Source: Melitaea cinxia (lineage: Eukaryota; Arthropoda; Insecta; Lepidoptera; Nymphalidae). Taken from it: a stretch of DNA of 64,000 nucleotides. The first letter of the stretch is position 1; the number at the start of each line of letters is the position of its first letter. A model generated the notes under the pieces. The model had not been told where the DNA came from. It was given only the letters and a program-made list of their open reading frames with translations, and ran no database searches. The position numbers and the translations under genes were made by a program. Shown here piece after piece: positions 1 to 9,623 of the stretch. The stretch is taken from positions 11,427,706 through 11,491,705 of the forward strand of contig NC_059396.1 in assembly GCF_905220565.1 (NCBI RefSeq), given 5' to 3'.

Positions 1-612
1 GAAGCAATAGTATCCCTTCCTTTCTCTCATCTTTCCCGATTCCACAATCTCCTGTTACCTTTTCTTCCCACATATTTTCTCCTTTCCCCTTATGGCGAGG
101 TAGGCGTCTTTAGCATTGGTTTGCAACCTTCCTAGGAGAAGGAAACTCCGAATTTAAACCCGGAACTGGCTACCCTGTAAGGCGTGAGTAGGATGCAATC
201 CGAAAAACGGCAGTAGCCTGCAACCGATTCGGTGGCTCTGCACGTATTGGCATGCCATTCCTGCGAGTCAAGCTGGAGAGGTCGAGAGGATGGCACAGGT
301 CTTGGGCAACCCTGCGTTATCTATATGCGTCCCAGGCGATGCAGTGTCTGTGGAGAGGAAACTCCACCCACGTCGTTCCGCGGCGTGGAAAGTAACACGG
401 GGAGTGACAGTCACCGGTTTTAAGCCAGCACAAATGGACGTAAGTGTAGGCGCCAGGGGTCACTCTTGACAGTGGGAGGGTCCATCGTAGATCCACTGAT
501 CAGTTACCGCCCGCTTTAAACTGGGCAGCCCCCAGTCAATATGGTACTGGTCCGTCCCGGCATCGTATGTTCCCCTGGGGTGTTGGGAACATAGGGTTTC
601 ACCCGACAAACG
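1..612 (+). other. 5' leader of the LINE
   Basis: This stretch is clearly GC-richer than the surrounding genome and runs directly into the LINE ORF, so I read it as the element's 5' UTR with its internal promoter. It contains a short open frame from a GTG near 232 to 423 with two CxxC-like cysteines, but nothing marks this as a real protein. Several upstream ATGs precede the main ORF. Confidence 0.6.
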
Positions 613-3600
613 GTGCTGTGTTGTTTTACACCCGCGAATAAACAGCGAAAAGGAACCAACAAAGCAACCATTTCCATGCGCTTCAGTACTTGGAATGTCC
701 GTACAATGAGGACAGGTCTCCCCGACAGCTCGGAGACTTCAGATTACGCATTTCAACTGCGCAAAACAGCTGTTATTGATCTGGAACTTGCACGCCTTAA
801 CATTTCTATTGCTGCACTACAAGAAACCAGGCTTCCGGATGAGGGCTCATTGCGAGAACAAAACTACACCTTCTTTTGGAAAGGCAAGGACTCAAACGAA
901 CACCGTGAACATGGCGTGGGCTTTGCAGTGCACAATACTTTACTAAATGCCATAGAAACACCGCGGGGTCTGACGGAGCGTATAATGGTCTTACGGCTTA
1001 ACACTAAATGCGGCTTTGTTACTTTAATTTCCGCTTACGCCCCTACACTTACCTCGACTGCGGAATCTAAAGACGTCTTTTACGACGATCTGTGCAACGC
1101 TGTACGCAATGTGCCGCCCGGGGATCGATTGTATATACTGGGTGACTTCAACGCACGTGTGGGACAGGACAACGCCACCTGGCCCGAATGCCTTGGCTAT
1201 CATGGCGTGGGTAAGCAAAACGAAAATGGCCAACGTCTACTAGAGTTTTGCTCTAAATTCCAGCTGTGTGTCACAAACACTTATTTTAAAGGAAAAATAA
1301 TGCGTAAGGTCTCCTGGCGGCACCCCCGGTCTGGTCATTGGCATCAATTGGACCTTGTCTTAACCAAGAGAAGGGATTTGGGGAGGGTCGCCCATACGAG
1401 AACGTTCCACGGCGCGCAATGCGACACGGATCACTCCCTAGTGGCTAGCAAAATACGTCTTTCGCCAAAAAAGATTCATTCCTCCAAAACCCCTGGACGG
1501 AAGACCTTAAACCTTCCCAAAACTAGGGATCCTGAGTTAGTGGAGTCTTTTAGTTCAACCGTGCGACATCAGACAGCTACTTGGGATGTGAATGCTCCTA
1601 TAGAAGTGGAATGGGAATCCATCAAGGAGCTGCTCACCAAAACTGCTGGTAAAGTTTTCGGATATTGTAAGGTGAAATCATCGGACTGGTTTTTCGAAAA
1701 CCTAGATCAGCTTCAGCCTTTAATTGACTCCAAGCGACAGGCTGCACTCAACTACCATTTTGATCCCTGTGACGTCACACGCGCTGAACTCTGCACTGCA
1801 AAATCTTCCCTCCAGCGAACTTGCCGTCAGTTTGCCAACGCGTATTGGATGGACCTGTGCAGAAACATCCAGGATTGTGCGGACGCAGGAAACTTTCGCG
1901 GTGTTTACGCGGGGATTAGAATGGCTATCGGCCCTGTACAAAAGAAAACGGCTCCTTTGAAAGAGATCGACGGCTCTATTATAACCGACAGTAGTCGTCT
2001 GCTGGAAAGGTGGGCAGAACACTACACAGAGCTTTATTCTCAACCAGCCGAGATCAGCCACGTAGCAAGGGAACTTATTCTGACATTACCGGTTATGGCT
2101 GAGCTCGATAGCCTGCCTACCATTGGAGACCTTCATGCGGCCGTTCTGCAGCTCAAATGCAACAAGAGTCCCGGGGTAGATGGTATCCTCACAGAACTCC
2201 TAAAACTCAAGTGTGTGTTACCACTTCTGCATAACTTTCTGGGCAAATGCTGGGAGGAGGGGCGATTTCCTCGGGATATGCGTGATGCAAATATTGTTAC
2301 ATTGTATGAGGGGAAAGGTGACCGCGGCGATTGTAACTCTTACCGCGGCATATCTCTTCTTAGCATTGTTGGCAAACTATTTGCAAGGGTCATGTTGACT
2401 AAACTGCAAAGTCTTGCTGAACGGGTATATCCTGAGGCCCAGTGTGGCTTTCGCTCTGAACGGTCAACCACGGACATGATTTTTACCCTTCGGCAACTTC
2501 AAGAGAAGTGCCGAGAGCAGAACACGCCCCTGCTGATCGCATTTGTTGATTTAAATAAAGCTTTCGATACGGTGAGTAGGGAGGGGCTATACATCGCGCT
2601 TGAGAAAATAGGATGTCCCCCAAAACTGCTGAGGCTGGTGAAATCTCTTCACGATGACACGAAGGGTACCGTTATCTTTGATGGCCAAATGTCCGACGCT
2701 TTCGACATGCGAAGAGGGGTTCGCCAGGGCTGTGTGTTGGCACCCACTTTGTTCGGCATATTTTTCTCCTTGCTGCTGAAAGTTGCCTTCGGTGATTCAC
2801 AACAGGGAGTTCACCTACACACAAGAGCGGATGGGAAATTGTTTGGTACCGCCCAGTTGAAATCTTCCCGTAAACGAGAGGATTTATATATCGATAGTCT
2901 GCTCTATGCCGACGACGCAGCCTTCGTGGCGAAAACTCCCGGGGAGCTTCAGACTTTGTTGGACAAGTTTGCATACGCATGTTCGCTGTTCTCCATGTCC
3001 ATAAATGCAACGAAGACCGTAATTCTAGCGCAGGGCTACACCTACCAGCCTTCTATCTTGCTGGAAGGCGAACCCTTGAAAGTAGTCGACAAGTTCTGTT
3101 ACTTGGGGTCAACTGTGTCGAACAATCTTTCCATTGACGGAGAGATTGATATCCGCATCGGCAAAGCGGCCACGACGTTCGGCAGGCTGCGTACAAGAGT
3201 ATGGAATAACAAACACCTTACCGCAAAGACTAAGATGATAGTCTATAAAACTTGCATATTAAGCATACTCTTGTACGGAGCCGAAACCTGGACGTCGTAC
3301 GCCAAACAAGAGCGAAGACTTAACACTTTCCACATGCGCTGTCTCCGTAGCATACTTAACATCACGTGGAAGGACAGAGTAACAAATGAGAGAGTGTTGG
3401 GGATTGCACAGCTTCCTAGCGTTGTCGCTCTCCTCAAACAGAAACGCCTGAGATGGCTGGGACATGTACACCGAATGAGCAGTGCGCGTTTGCCCAGACA
3501 AACCTTATTGGGCCAAATAGCGTTTGCAAAGCGTAACGTGGGGCGACCTATGCTGCGTTTCAGGGATTGCGCTAAACGTGACATGGTTGCATTTAACATT

Positions 3601-3858
3601 GATCGCAACTCTTGGGAAGACCTAGCATCGAACCGCAATGAGTGGCGGAAGACCATCTTCACGGGTTGCAAAACCCACGATAGTACCTGGTTTGAAGACC
3701 TGGCTCAAAGGCGTGCCAAGAGACACAATCGCGAGGGGGCTCCTCCACCGATGAATCCCCAATATATGTGTCCAAAGTGTGGACGAATGTGTCGTTCACG
3801 GATTGGCTTATTCAGCCACGAACGGCGTTGTCGCATAAATAACACAGACACTGATTAA
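613..3858 (+). CDS. LINE endonuclease-reverse transcriptase polyprotein
   Basis: The protein would nick target DNA and copy the element's RNA at the nick. The endonuclease domain spans residues about 22-280: N28 in TWN, E71 in QETR, D178/N180 in GDFN and D273/H274 in DTDH, all expected catalytic positions of the exonuclease-endonuclease-phosphatase fold. The reverse transcriptase spans about 550-830, with motif A aspartate D646 in FVDLNKAFD, RQGC before the LYADD box (Y765, D767, D768), and a YLGS motif after it. The C-terminus has one zinc finger, Cys1053-X2-Cys1056-X12-His1069-X3-Cys1073. The first Met is at 613, but Met22 at 676 directly precedes the conserved RFSTWNVRT and is the more likely start. 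There is no separate ORF1. All key residues are kept, so the copy may encode active enzyme. Confidence 0.9.
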   Translation: MLCCFTPANKQRKGTNKATISMRFSTWNVRTMRTGLPDSSETSDYAFQLRKTAVIDLELARLNISIAALQETRLPDEGSLREQNYTFFWKGKDSNEHREHGVGFAVHNTLLNAIETPRGLTERIMVLRLNTKCGFVTLISAYAPTLTSTAESKDVFYDDLCNAVRNVPPGDRLYILGDFNARVGQDNATWPECLGYHGVGKQNENGQRLLEFCSKFQLCVTNTYFKGKIMRKVSWRHPRSGHWHQLDLVLTKRRDLGRVAHTRTFHGAQCDTDHSLVASKIRLSPKKIHSSKTPGRKTLNLPKTRDPELVESFSSTVRHQTATWDVNAPIEVEWESIKELLTKTAGKVFGYCKVKSSDWFFENLDQLQPLIDSKRQAALNYHFDPCDVTRAELCTAKSSLQRTCRQFANAYWMDLCRNIQDCADAGNFRGVYAGIRMAIGPVQKKTAPLKEIDGSIITDSSRLLERWAEHYTELYSQPAEISHVARELILTLPVMAELDSLPTIGDLHAAVLQLKCNKSPGVDGILTELLKLKCVLPLLHNFLGKCWEEGRFPRDMRDANIVTLYEGKGDRGDCNSYRGISLLSIVGKLFARVMLTKLQSLAERVYPEAQCGFRSERSTTDMIFTLRQLQEKCREQNTPLLIAFVDLNKAFDTVSREGLYIALEKIGCPPKLLRLVKSLHDDTKGTVIFDGQMSDAFDMRRGVRQGCVLAPTLFGIFFSLLLKVAFGDSQQGVHLHTRADGKLFGTAQLKSSRKREDLYIDSLLYADDAAFVAKTPGELQTLLDKFAYACSLFSMSINATKTVILAQGYTYQPSILLEGEPLKVVDKFCYLGSTVSNNLSIDGEIDIRIGKAATTFGRLRTRVWNNKHLTAKTKMIVYKTCILSILLYGAETWTSYAKQERRLNTFHMRCLRSILNITWKDRVTNERVLGIAQLPSVVALLKQKRLRWLGHVHRMSSARLPRQTLLGQIAFAKRNVGRPMLRFRDCAKRDMVAFNIDRNSWEDLASNRNEWRKTIFTGCKTHDSTWFEDLAQRRAKRHNREGAPPPMNPQYMCPKCGRMCRSRIGLFSHERRCRINNTDTD

Positions 3859-3893
3859 ATCATCTGTCAAGATGTTATAGGCCTTATGATGAT

Positions 3894-4265
3894 ATGGGTG
3901 CTTCATTGGCTTAACCTTATTACGAAAATTTTACGATGCACGAGTGAAACGGGGTAACATATTTCTTATCAAAATACTTTTTAAACACTTAGGTTTAAAT
4001 ACATCTAGTGTTTGTGATAAGCAGACATACTGAGGAAATCGGCATGAGATGTAAACAATTCTGACGTCATTTAATTGCTTTAAAATAGTGTGATAAATTA
4101 AGCCTCACATTTTTTTTAAGACAAGTAATCAACTAGTATGACATTTAAAGAGGCAAGATACCTCTTTAAATTCTTAAAATTCACTAGATATAAATTATTT
4201 ATACTACTAATGCTTTTTTACCAAGAAATTTTGTTGAATATTTTTGAAGTGAAACTTTTTTACAG
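3894..4265. other. AT-rich spacer without recognised feature
   Basis: Low-complexity AT-rich DNA between the LINE and the next repeat. Short open frames here have no recognisable content. Confidence 0.5.
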
Positions 4266-4515
4266 TCGTTGAAACTAGATGAAACGAAAATGGGTTCTGA
4301 TATAAAAAATAAAATAAAAACAAATATACAATTGTGTAGGAGAGAATAAGATAGACTACATTACGACTCAAAGCGTGTAAGCAACGCAATGTGCATGGCG
4401 CTTACGATCTTTTTCACAAGACCGTCACTATTCGGACTTCCCTACGGTTTTTCAGTAATTTCACTTCTGCCGTGTGCTGATTGCACACATACACACACAC
4501 ACAGACACATTTTTT
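4266..4515 (+). repeat. Dispersed repeat, diverged copy A
   Basis: Blocks here recur in the same order at 40490-40700: 'gatgaaacgaaaa', then 'gagagaataagatagactac', then 'cacttctgccgt' leading into a CA-rich stretch (cacacacagacacattttt). The copies are clearly diverged. I do not know the family; it could be a non-autonomous DNA element or Helitron. Confidence 0.45.
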
Positions 4516-4604
4516 ATTAAGGTTATAGAAATAGAAATTTCTACAGAATTGGTAATCTAAATATAGCTCGAAGAAACTTCACGACTTTGTCTACCCTTTC
4601 GCCT

Positions 4605-4875
4605 GTGAAATACATTTTGCACACTTCTGCAATTTTCCGCGATTACACTGATCTCTCGTTAAGACGACATGGGTTTAATAATAATAATATTTATTTATTA
4701 TAATACGTGTATCTATTGTATATGGAGCGGGGGGAGTGGCGTCCGGTCACATAATAATAATAATATTCTTCATTGCACACCATTAAAAGATACAAACAAA
4801 AGTAGTAAAATTAGAGGTAGTAGAGTTAGGTTTACGTAACATAGAAACACGAAGTCAAAGATATAACGGTAAACC
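4605..4875 (+). repeat. Left copy of direct repeat flanking the nested LINE
   Basis: 4605-4674 and 4832-4875 together match 8138-8256 with only a few substitutions and a 2-bp indel. The shared core includes 'aaatacattttgcac', 'gattacactgatctctcg' and 'acacgaagtca'. The left copy is split by a 157-bp insertion at 4675-4831. The repeat lies directly before the Jockey-like fragment, and its partner lies directly after it. Confidence 0.75.
4675..4831 (-). mobile_element. Short LINE 3'-tail insertion splitting the left repeat
   Basis: The sequence is absent from the paralogous copy at 8210/8211, which acts as an empty site. It contains (AAT)n runs and 'cattgcacacca', the complement of the 'tggtgtgcaataaag' 3'-end motif seen at 22270 and 44010. 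It is therefore probably a 5'-truncated LINE or LINE-dependent tail on the minus strand. No clean target duplication was found. Confidence 0.45.
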
Positions 4876-5393
4876 GGGTCATAGAGCACCTTAAGTGCCT
4901 AATTACAAATATGTCAGAAACAATAGAGTCACCGCATTCAACGGCACTATAATCTATTTTAAAAAGTCGTTGCACTGCGTGCCGCTAGACCCACCGCCGC
5001 TTAGCGACATCGAAGCATCATTGTGTCGCCTCAGTATGACAGACCACCAGGCCATCACCATTGTGTCAATTTACTTATCTCCCAACAAGAGATTACTTGA
5101 GAGCGACATTAGGTGGCTACTCTCAACAGGTAGCGCGGTCCTTCTGGCCGGCGATCTAAACAGTAAATATTCCCTCTGGAAGTCCCGCAAGAGAAATAGT
5201 AAAGGAACAGAACTCGACAGACTAACTTCACTCCCTTCTCTCGATATAGATATTTTAGCGCCCATGACACCCACTTACTATCCATTTAGGGACTCAAACG
5301 ACACACCGGACGTGCTCGATATAGCTAGATAGCTATATCAAGGGCGTAACACTCCAGTTACGCTCTATCGAGACACTACTAGATCGTTCATTA

Positions 5394-6656
5394 AGTCCCG
5401 AGACTAACCTGGAAATGGCGCATATATTAAAAACTCTTTTGATTTTTAAAAAGTACTGACTATCAATACAAGAATATGTGTCAAATTTTAAAAAATGGAA
5501 CAATAAAATTATTGATTTTGAAACATTTAAGTGACGCTACGGTTGTAATTTCGATACAATGGAAAAAAACGAGTTTCGCGTGTTGATAAAACATTGTTTT
5601 TTAATGGGAAAAAATACCGTTGAAGCACAGCAATGGCTTATAAAATGTTATCCAGGATCAGCTCCCTCTAAAGCAACCATTTGTCGGTGGTATGCCGACT
5701 TCAAACGCGGTCGCATGGACACCAATGATGGGGAACGCTCAAGTCGTCCAAATGAAGCAGTGACTCAACAAAATATTAACCAAGTCCTCAAAATCGTATT
5801 GGAAGATCGGAAGGTAAAAGTGCGAGAGATAGCCGAGATAGTGAAAATTTCAGCTGGTAGTGTTTTCACTATTTTACATAAAAATTTGGCCATGAAAAAG
5901 CTTTTTTCTAAGTGGGTGCCGCGTTTGCTTACAACTAATCAAAAGGAACAACGTATCAATGATTCAGAGCGATGTTTGACGCTGATGAATCATAATAAAA
6001 AGAATTTTTACGTCGGTATGTAACAATGGATGAAACCTGGATATACCATTTCACTCCGGAATCCAATCGGCAGGCAGCGGAGTGGAGAGCGGCTGGTGAA
6101 AGTCGCCCGAAGCGTCCAAAGACTCAGAAATCGGCCGGTAAGGTTATGGCGTCTATATTTTGGGATGCGCATGGAATACTTTTCATCGACTACCTTGAAA
6201 AGGGGCAAAATATAAATAGTGACTATTACATGTGCTTATTGGAGCGATTGAAGTACGAAATTGCGGATAAACGGCCTCACATGAACAAAAAGAAAGTGGT
6301 GTTTCACCAGGACAACGCGCCTTGTCACAAGTCCGTGAGAACGATGGCCAAAATTAACGAATTGGGCTTCGAATTGCTTCCTCATCCCCCTTATTCGCCA
6401 GACTTGGCCCCCAGCGATTACTGGCTGTTTGCAGACCTCAAAAAAATGCTTCAGGGTAAGAAATTTGACTCAAATAGTGAAGTTATCGCAGCAACGGAGG
6501 CTTATTTTGAAGCCAAAGACAAATCGTTCTACACACATGGGATAGAAAAGTTAGAAAAGCGTTGGAGGGACTGTATCGCTCTTGGAGGAGACTATGTTGA
6601 TGAATAAAAATTAATTTTATAAAAAAGACCTTTTTTTAGTACTTAGTCTCGGGACT
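5394..6656 (+). mobile_element. mariner transposon (1,263 bp)
   Basis: The element is bounded by perfect 14-bp terminal inverted repeats: 5394-5407 'agtcccgagactaa' and 6643-6656 as its reverse complement. Each is flanked by TA (5392-5393 and 6657-6658), the target duplication expected of Tc1/mariner. One transposase gene fills the interior. It sits inside the endonuclease part of the Jockey-like LINE, whose reading continues across the insertion. Confidence 0.95.
5559..6607 (+). pseudogene. mariner transposase, D,D34D type, one frameshift
   Basis: The N-terminal part (5559-6005) has the paired helix-turn-helix DNA-binding region, with a first motif around FRVLIKHCFLMGK and a SAGSVFTIL-type second motif. 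The C-terminal part (6026-6607) holds the DDE/D catalytic domain: first Asp in MDETW (6029), second in HQDNAPCH (6311), third in PSDYWLF (6416). Exactly 34 residues separate the last two, which is the mariner signature. The two parts are in different frames; one base appears to be missing from the A-run near 6000, and the linker readable in the other frame (FLRRYVT) is still intact. Combined length is about 350 codons, normal for mariner. The gene stops prematurely as it stands, so it is inactive unless corrected. Confidence 0.93.
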
Positions 6657-6888
6657 TATTGAACCACGTGTTATCAGAGCTAGACTCGGACTATCGTCCC
6701 GTCCTAATTCAGCTAGGACTAGATACGGATCTCCACCAGCCCATCAAAACAGTCATAGACTGGAAAAAGCTCGAATCAGAGCTAAGCTCCCTTGACTCAT
6801 CTCACCTTACTGATATATCCGACATAATCGATGTGGTAGATGTTCCCGATGCGGCCGCGTCAGAATTAACCTCATTCATTAAAAATAA

Positions 6889-7242
6889 AGACGCCGCGTT
6901 GACGCAACGGTCACAGCTATGGATTGTGCCGGTTGCGCTGGCGGTTGCGGGTTCGATCCCCGCACACGACATACATTTGTATTGGCCATACAGGTGTTTG
7001 CCATGGTCTGGGTGTTTGTGCAGTCCTTGTAGGTCTCCCCACCGTGCCTCGGAGAGCACGTTAAGCCGTCGGTCCCGGTTGTTATCATGTACACCTGATA
7101 GCGATCGTTATTCATAGTAGGGAATATATCCGCCAACCCGCATTGGAGCAGCGTGGTGGATTAAGCTCTGATCCTTCTCCTACATGAGAAAAGAGGCCTA
7201 TGCCCAACAGTGGGATATTACAGGCTGAAGCGAAGCGAAGCG
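6889..7242 (+). mobile_element. tRNA-derived SINE with LINE-like tail, target duplication present
   Basis: The 5' part has a tRNA-like pol III promoter: an A-box-like stretch near 6899-6916 and a clear B box 'ggttcgatccc' at 6950-6960. The 3' part ends in 'cctatgcccaacagtgggat' plus 'attacaggctg', followed by a GAAGC tandem tail. The 11-bp duplication 'attaaaaataa' flanks it at 6878-6888 and 7243-7253. Related copies are at 36118-36400 (minus, body), 13470-13570 (3' end) and 63530-63605 (decayed 3' end). Confidence 0.9.
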
Positions 7243-8137
7243 ATTAAAAATAAGATCGATGACTGCTCTCGGGAGATGCCGATTCGCCCGGGCGAGCGTT
7301 GGCAGCTCCCGGAGGAGTTAAGGAGACCTTATTAGGCGTAAAAACGCACAAACCAGAGCCCATGACTCTTACCCGACTGACTACAATCGGAGGAAACTCC
7401 GTGCCCTACAGAGGGAGGTGAAAGCTAACGACTACTGCAGTAGACGCATAGGAAAACTTACCCCGTCGCACACCGCTTACTGGTCGTGGGTGAAGAGACT
7501 CCGAAGCGTCACCGTAGCCTCTACACCTCTCTTTATTAGGCTAAATCTCCCGCCAGCCCTCGATGACCTGGATAAGGCCGAGTGCCTTGCGAGTAGTCTG
7601 GAGAGCCAATGCTCTCCAAGCACTGAGCTGTGCGATTCCAGACAACTCTCAATGGTGGACGGATTTGTCGAACGCAGGGCGGCTTCACCGCCATCCAACG
7701 AAACGCTTCCACCGATGTCGGCGGAAGAAGTAGAATCGATCATTAAAGAACTCCACGCGAAAAAAGCCCCGGGTCCCGACCGAATCACCAACAAGACGCT
7801 GAAACGTCTTCCTCAGCAGCTTATCATGCTGCTCGTCATGATTTATAACACCCTTCTTGCCGGTTGCTCGTTCCCTGTCAGTGGAAAGAGGCGACCGTGA
7901 TAGGTATTCCCAAATCTGGCAAACCCAGCAACCTCCTTTCGAGCTATCGACCCATCAGTCTTCTCAATACACTCGGTAAGGTGTATCAGAAAATTATTCA
8001 CACCCGCCTCCAGGCAGCCACGCAACAAATGCGATCTCCGATCATTGAGGAGCAATTCGGGTTCCAATTCAAAAAATTCGGGTCCGAGCCCAACATTCCT
8101 CAGTTCACCAGGTGCACCGCTTAACATCCTGAACGGT

Positions 8138-8256
8138 TGTAAAATACATTTTGCACGCTTCTCTGCAATTTTCTGCGATTACACTGATCTCTCGTTAAGA
8201 CGACATGGGTGTACGTAACATAAAAACACGAAGTCATAGTTATAACGGCATTCACA
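8138..8256 (+). repeat. Right copy of direct repeat flanking the nested LINE
   Basis: Matches 4605-4674 joined to 4832-4875. It lacks the insertion found in the left copy. It begins about 10 bp after the last LINE codon that can be read. Confidence 0.75.
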
Positions 8257-9235
8257 CCAGAACCACCGTAAAATTATCTTTTATGTTTATGTTTTGACAT
8301 GTTCGCAATATGGCTGAATAAACTTACCTTTATTTCGGTTAACAAATACATAAATATACAATATATGGATGTCGTTTTCTCGTTAGATTTTTATGTTGTA
8401 GATTAAATATATATGTACATACGTATCGATATGCAGTTACCATTATAGTCTTTTAAATTGTTTCTACGATATTATAACTTCGTTCAGTAAAAAATTAATA
8501 CCTAAAACAATCTTAGTTTTGATGAAAATTTCGCAAAGTTTAAAAAGAATGTCTACTTTAATAGACAGCATTCGAGAAATGTAAAATTAAATTGATTGAT
8601 TAAAATAATTAAAAAGTGGCATTTAATTGTTATTAATTACACAGCTATTAAAGCTTTCCAAACAAAAAGTTAACAAAACTACATAGTTTTATTCAGATAA
8701 CTATCATGGATCTCTGGGGATGTCTGATATTTTAATATCTGGCTGCAACTAGTATTTTCATAAAGTAAAAAAATTTACTCTCAGAACTGCCCTAATAAAA
8801 TTACGGTAAGACCAGAAAATATTCTAATTGCCACGGATATAAAATGAAAAAATAAAATAAAAAATAAAGTAGGCTGTTAAAGTATAACGACCCTTTCCAT
8901 TAAAATTGGAAATTTATAATTTGAATCCACAGAAGCTTTAAATGGGTTGTAGTAAACCTTGAACGATCCCTTAAACAACACAATCTATATTAGATATAGT
9001 TTCAAAGCGTGTTTATGGTATAAAACTAGCACTTGGAATAGCTAAAAACATTACCGTCACAAGGCAAAGAAGGAATTTGTAACTTTGTTAAATGACACAT
9101 ATTGCTCTAATCAAAACCAATTTGCTAAATACTTTTTCAGATATATACCAAGTGTTATTAATTACATTTTAACTTTTATTTAAATATTTCCATTCCTCAT
9201 TTAGATTACACTCCGGCGATATTTTTGACCATTGT
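8257..9235. other. AT-rich sequence, nothing recognised
   Basis: No coding signal, tRNA or clear repeat was seen on either strand. A few short inverted and A/T runs only. Confidence 0.5.
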
Positions 9236-9239
9236 TACA

Positions 9240-9623
9240 CGCGCGTTATATTAAAAGGCTTATAGGCTGGATCTGATGCAAGCGGATGCTACAGAAATTG
9301 ACGCAGTAACATTTAGTTGTAGCAAGAGAGTTCGGTTATTATTTTTTGGCTGCGTTCCATTAAGAAAGGAAATGATAGTGTAGGCTTAGTTTCGGTGCGT
9401 CAAGCGTCATTGCGCGTGAAGGCGGGCGGGTGGGGCGCGCGCGGTGGGCGGGCGGCCAGTGACACGTCGGCCTGCAGCGTGATTACGCGTGCCGAATCGC
9501 CCGCACCGCAAGTTTTGACCGCGAGTACGTTGTCTTTAAGTTTGTTTGTTCTGTGAAATAAAAAACAACTGTGCTGATTATTATTTGTGTGGTTAAACAG
9601 CAAAATACTTTGTGCGTGTAAAA
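9240..9623 (+). promoter_or_regulatory. CpG-rich patch, candidate promoter and non-coding first exon
   Basis: A strongly GC- and CpG-rich stretch at about 9400-9520 (for example 'gggcgcgcgcggtgggcggg') stands alone in AT-rich DNA. Downstream sequence looks like an untranslated exon and reaches a good splice donor, AAA|GTAAGC, at 9623/9624. An AT-rich 'tatattaaaagg' lies at about 9248. Insect genes often have CpG-enriched non-coding first exons far from the coding part. It could serve the + strand gene whose exon appears near 46.7 kb, or an unrelated gene. The minus strand has an 81-codon open frame here that I take as a by-product of composition. Confidence 0.35.

Larger units (their letters stand above)
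1..3893 (+). mobile_element. Non-LTR retrotransposon (LINE), RTE/CFDP2-like, near full length
   Basis: The element has a GC-richer 5' leader, one long ORF and a very short 3' UTR. The 3' end is taken at about 3893, where 'ttatgatgat' resembles the short ATGATG-type tails of RTE-like LINEs and the sequence turns AT-rich. The 5' end is not in view because the first base already lies in the leader. The domain order, apurinic-type endonuclease, reverse transcriptase, then a C-terminal zinc knuckle, and the opening 'FSTWNVRTMR' match proteins often annotated as craniofacial development protein 2-like, which are RTE-type LINEs. Clade placement (RTE, RTEX or Nimbus-like) is uncertain. The absence of any stop or frameshift over 3.2 kb suggests a young copy. 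Confidence 0.88.
4876..8127 (+). pseudogene. Jockey-like LINE ORF2 fragment, interrupted and frameshifted
   Basis: Coding blocks in order: endonuclease (4880-5340, including AGDLNSKYSLWKSR and LDIA), continuing in another frame to the mariner insertion; endonuclease end from 6659 (ELDSDYRPVLIQLG); then from 7243 after the SINE (KNKIDDCSR); then linker and early reverse transcriptase to about 8124 (KKAPGPDRI, SYRPISLLNTLGK, EEQFGF). The reverse transcriptase palm with motif A and YADD is missing, and so are both ends of the element. Frameshifts lie near 5325, 7330 and 7880. The usual SDH endonuclease motif reads SDY at 6689-6694, so the catalytic histidine is lost. The coding text resumes exactly across both insertions, so the LINE is the oldest layer. 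Confidence 0.88.

Noticed and set aside
1024..1233. Minus-strand open frames inside the LINE (also 1720-2061, 2672-3010, 3243-3671)
   Set aside because: They are shadows of the clearly conserved + strand LINE protein.
6930..6970. Possible tRNA gene at the B box
   Set aside because: The acceptor stem and full cloverleaf are missing and the sequence continues into a SINE body with a target duplication.
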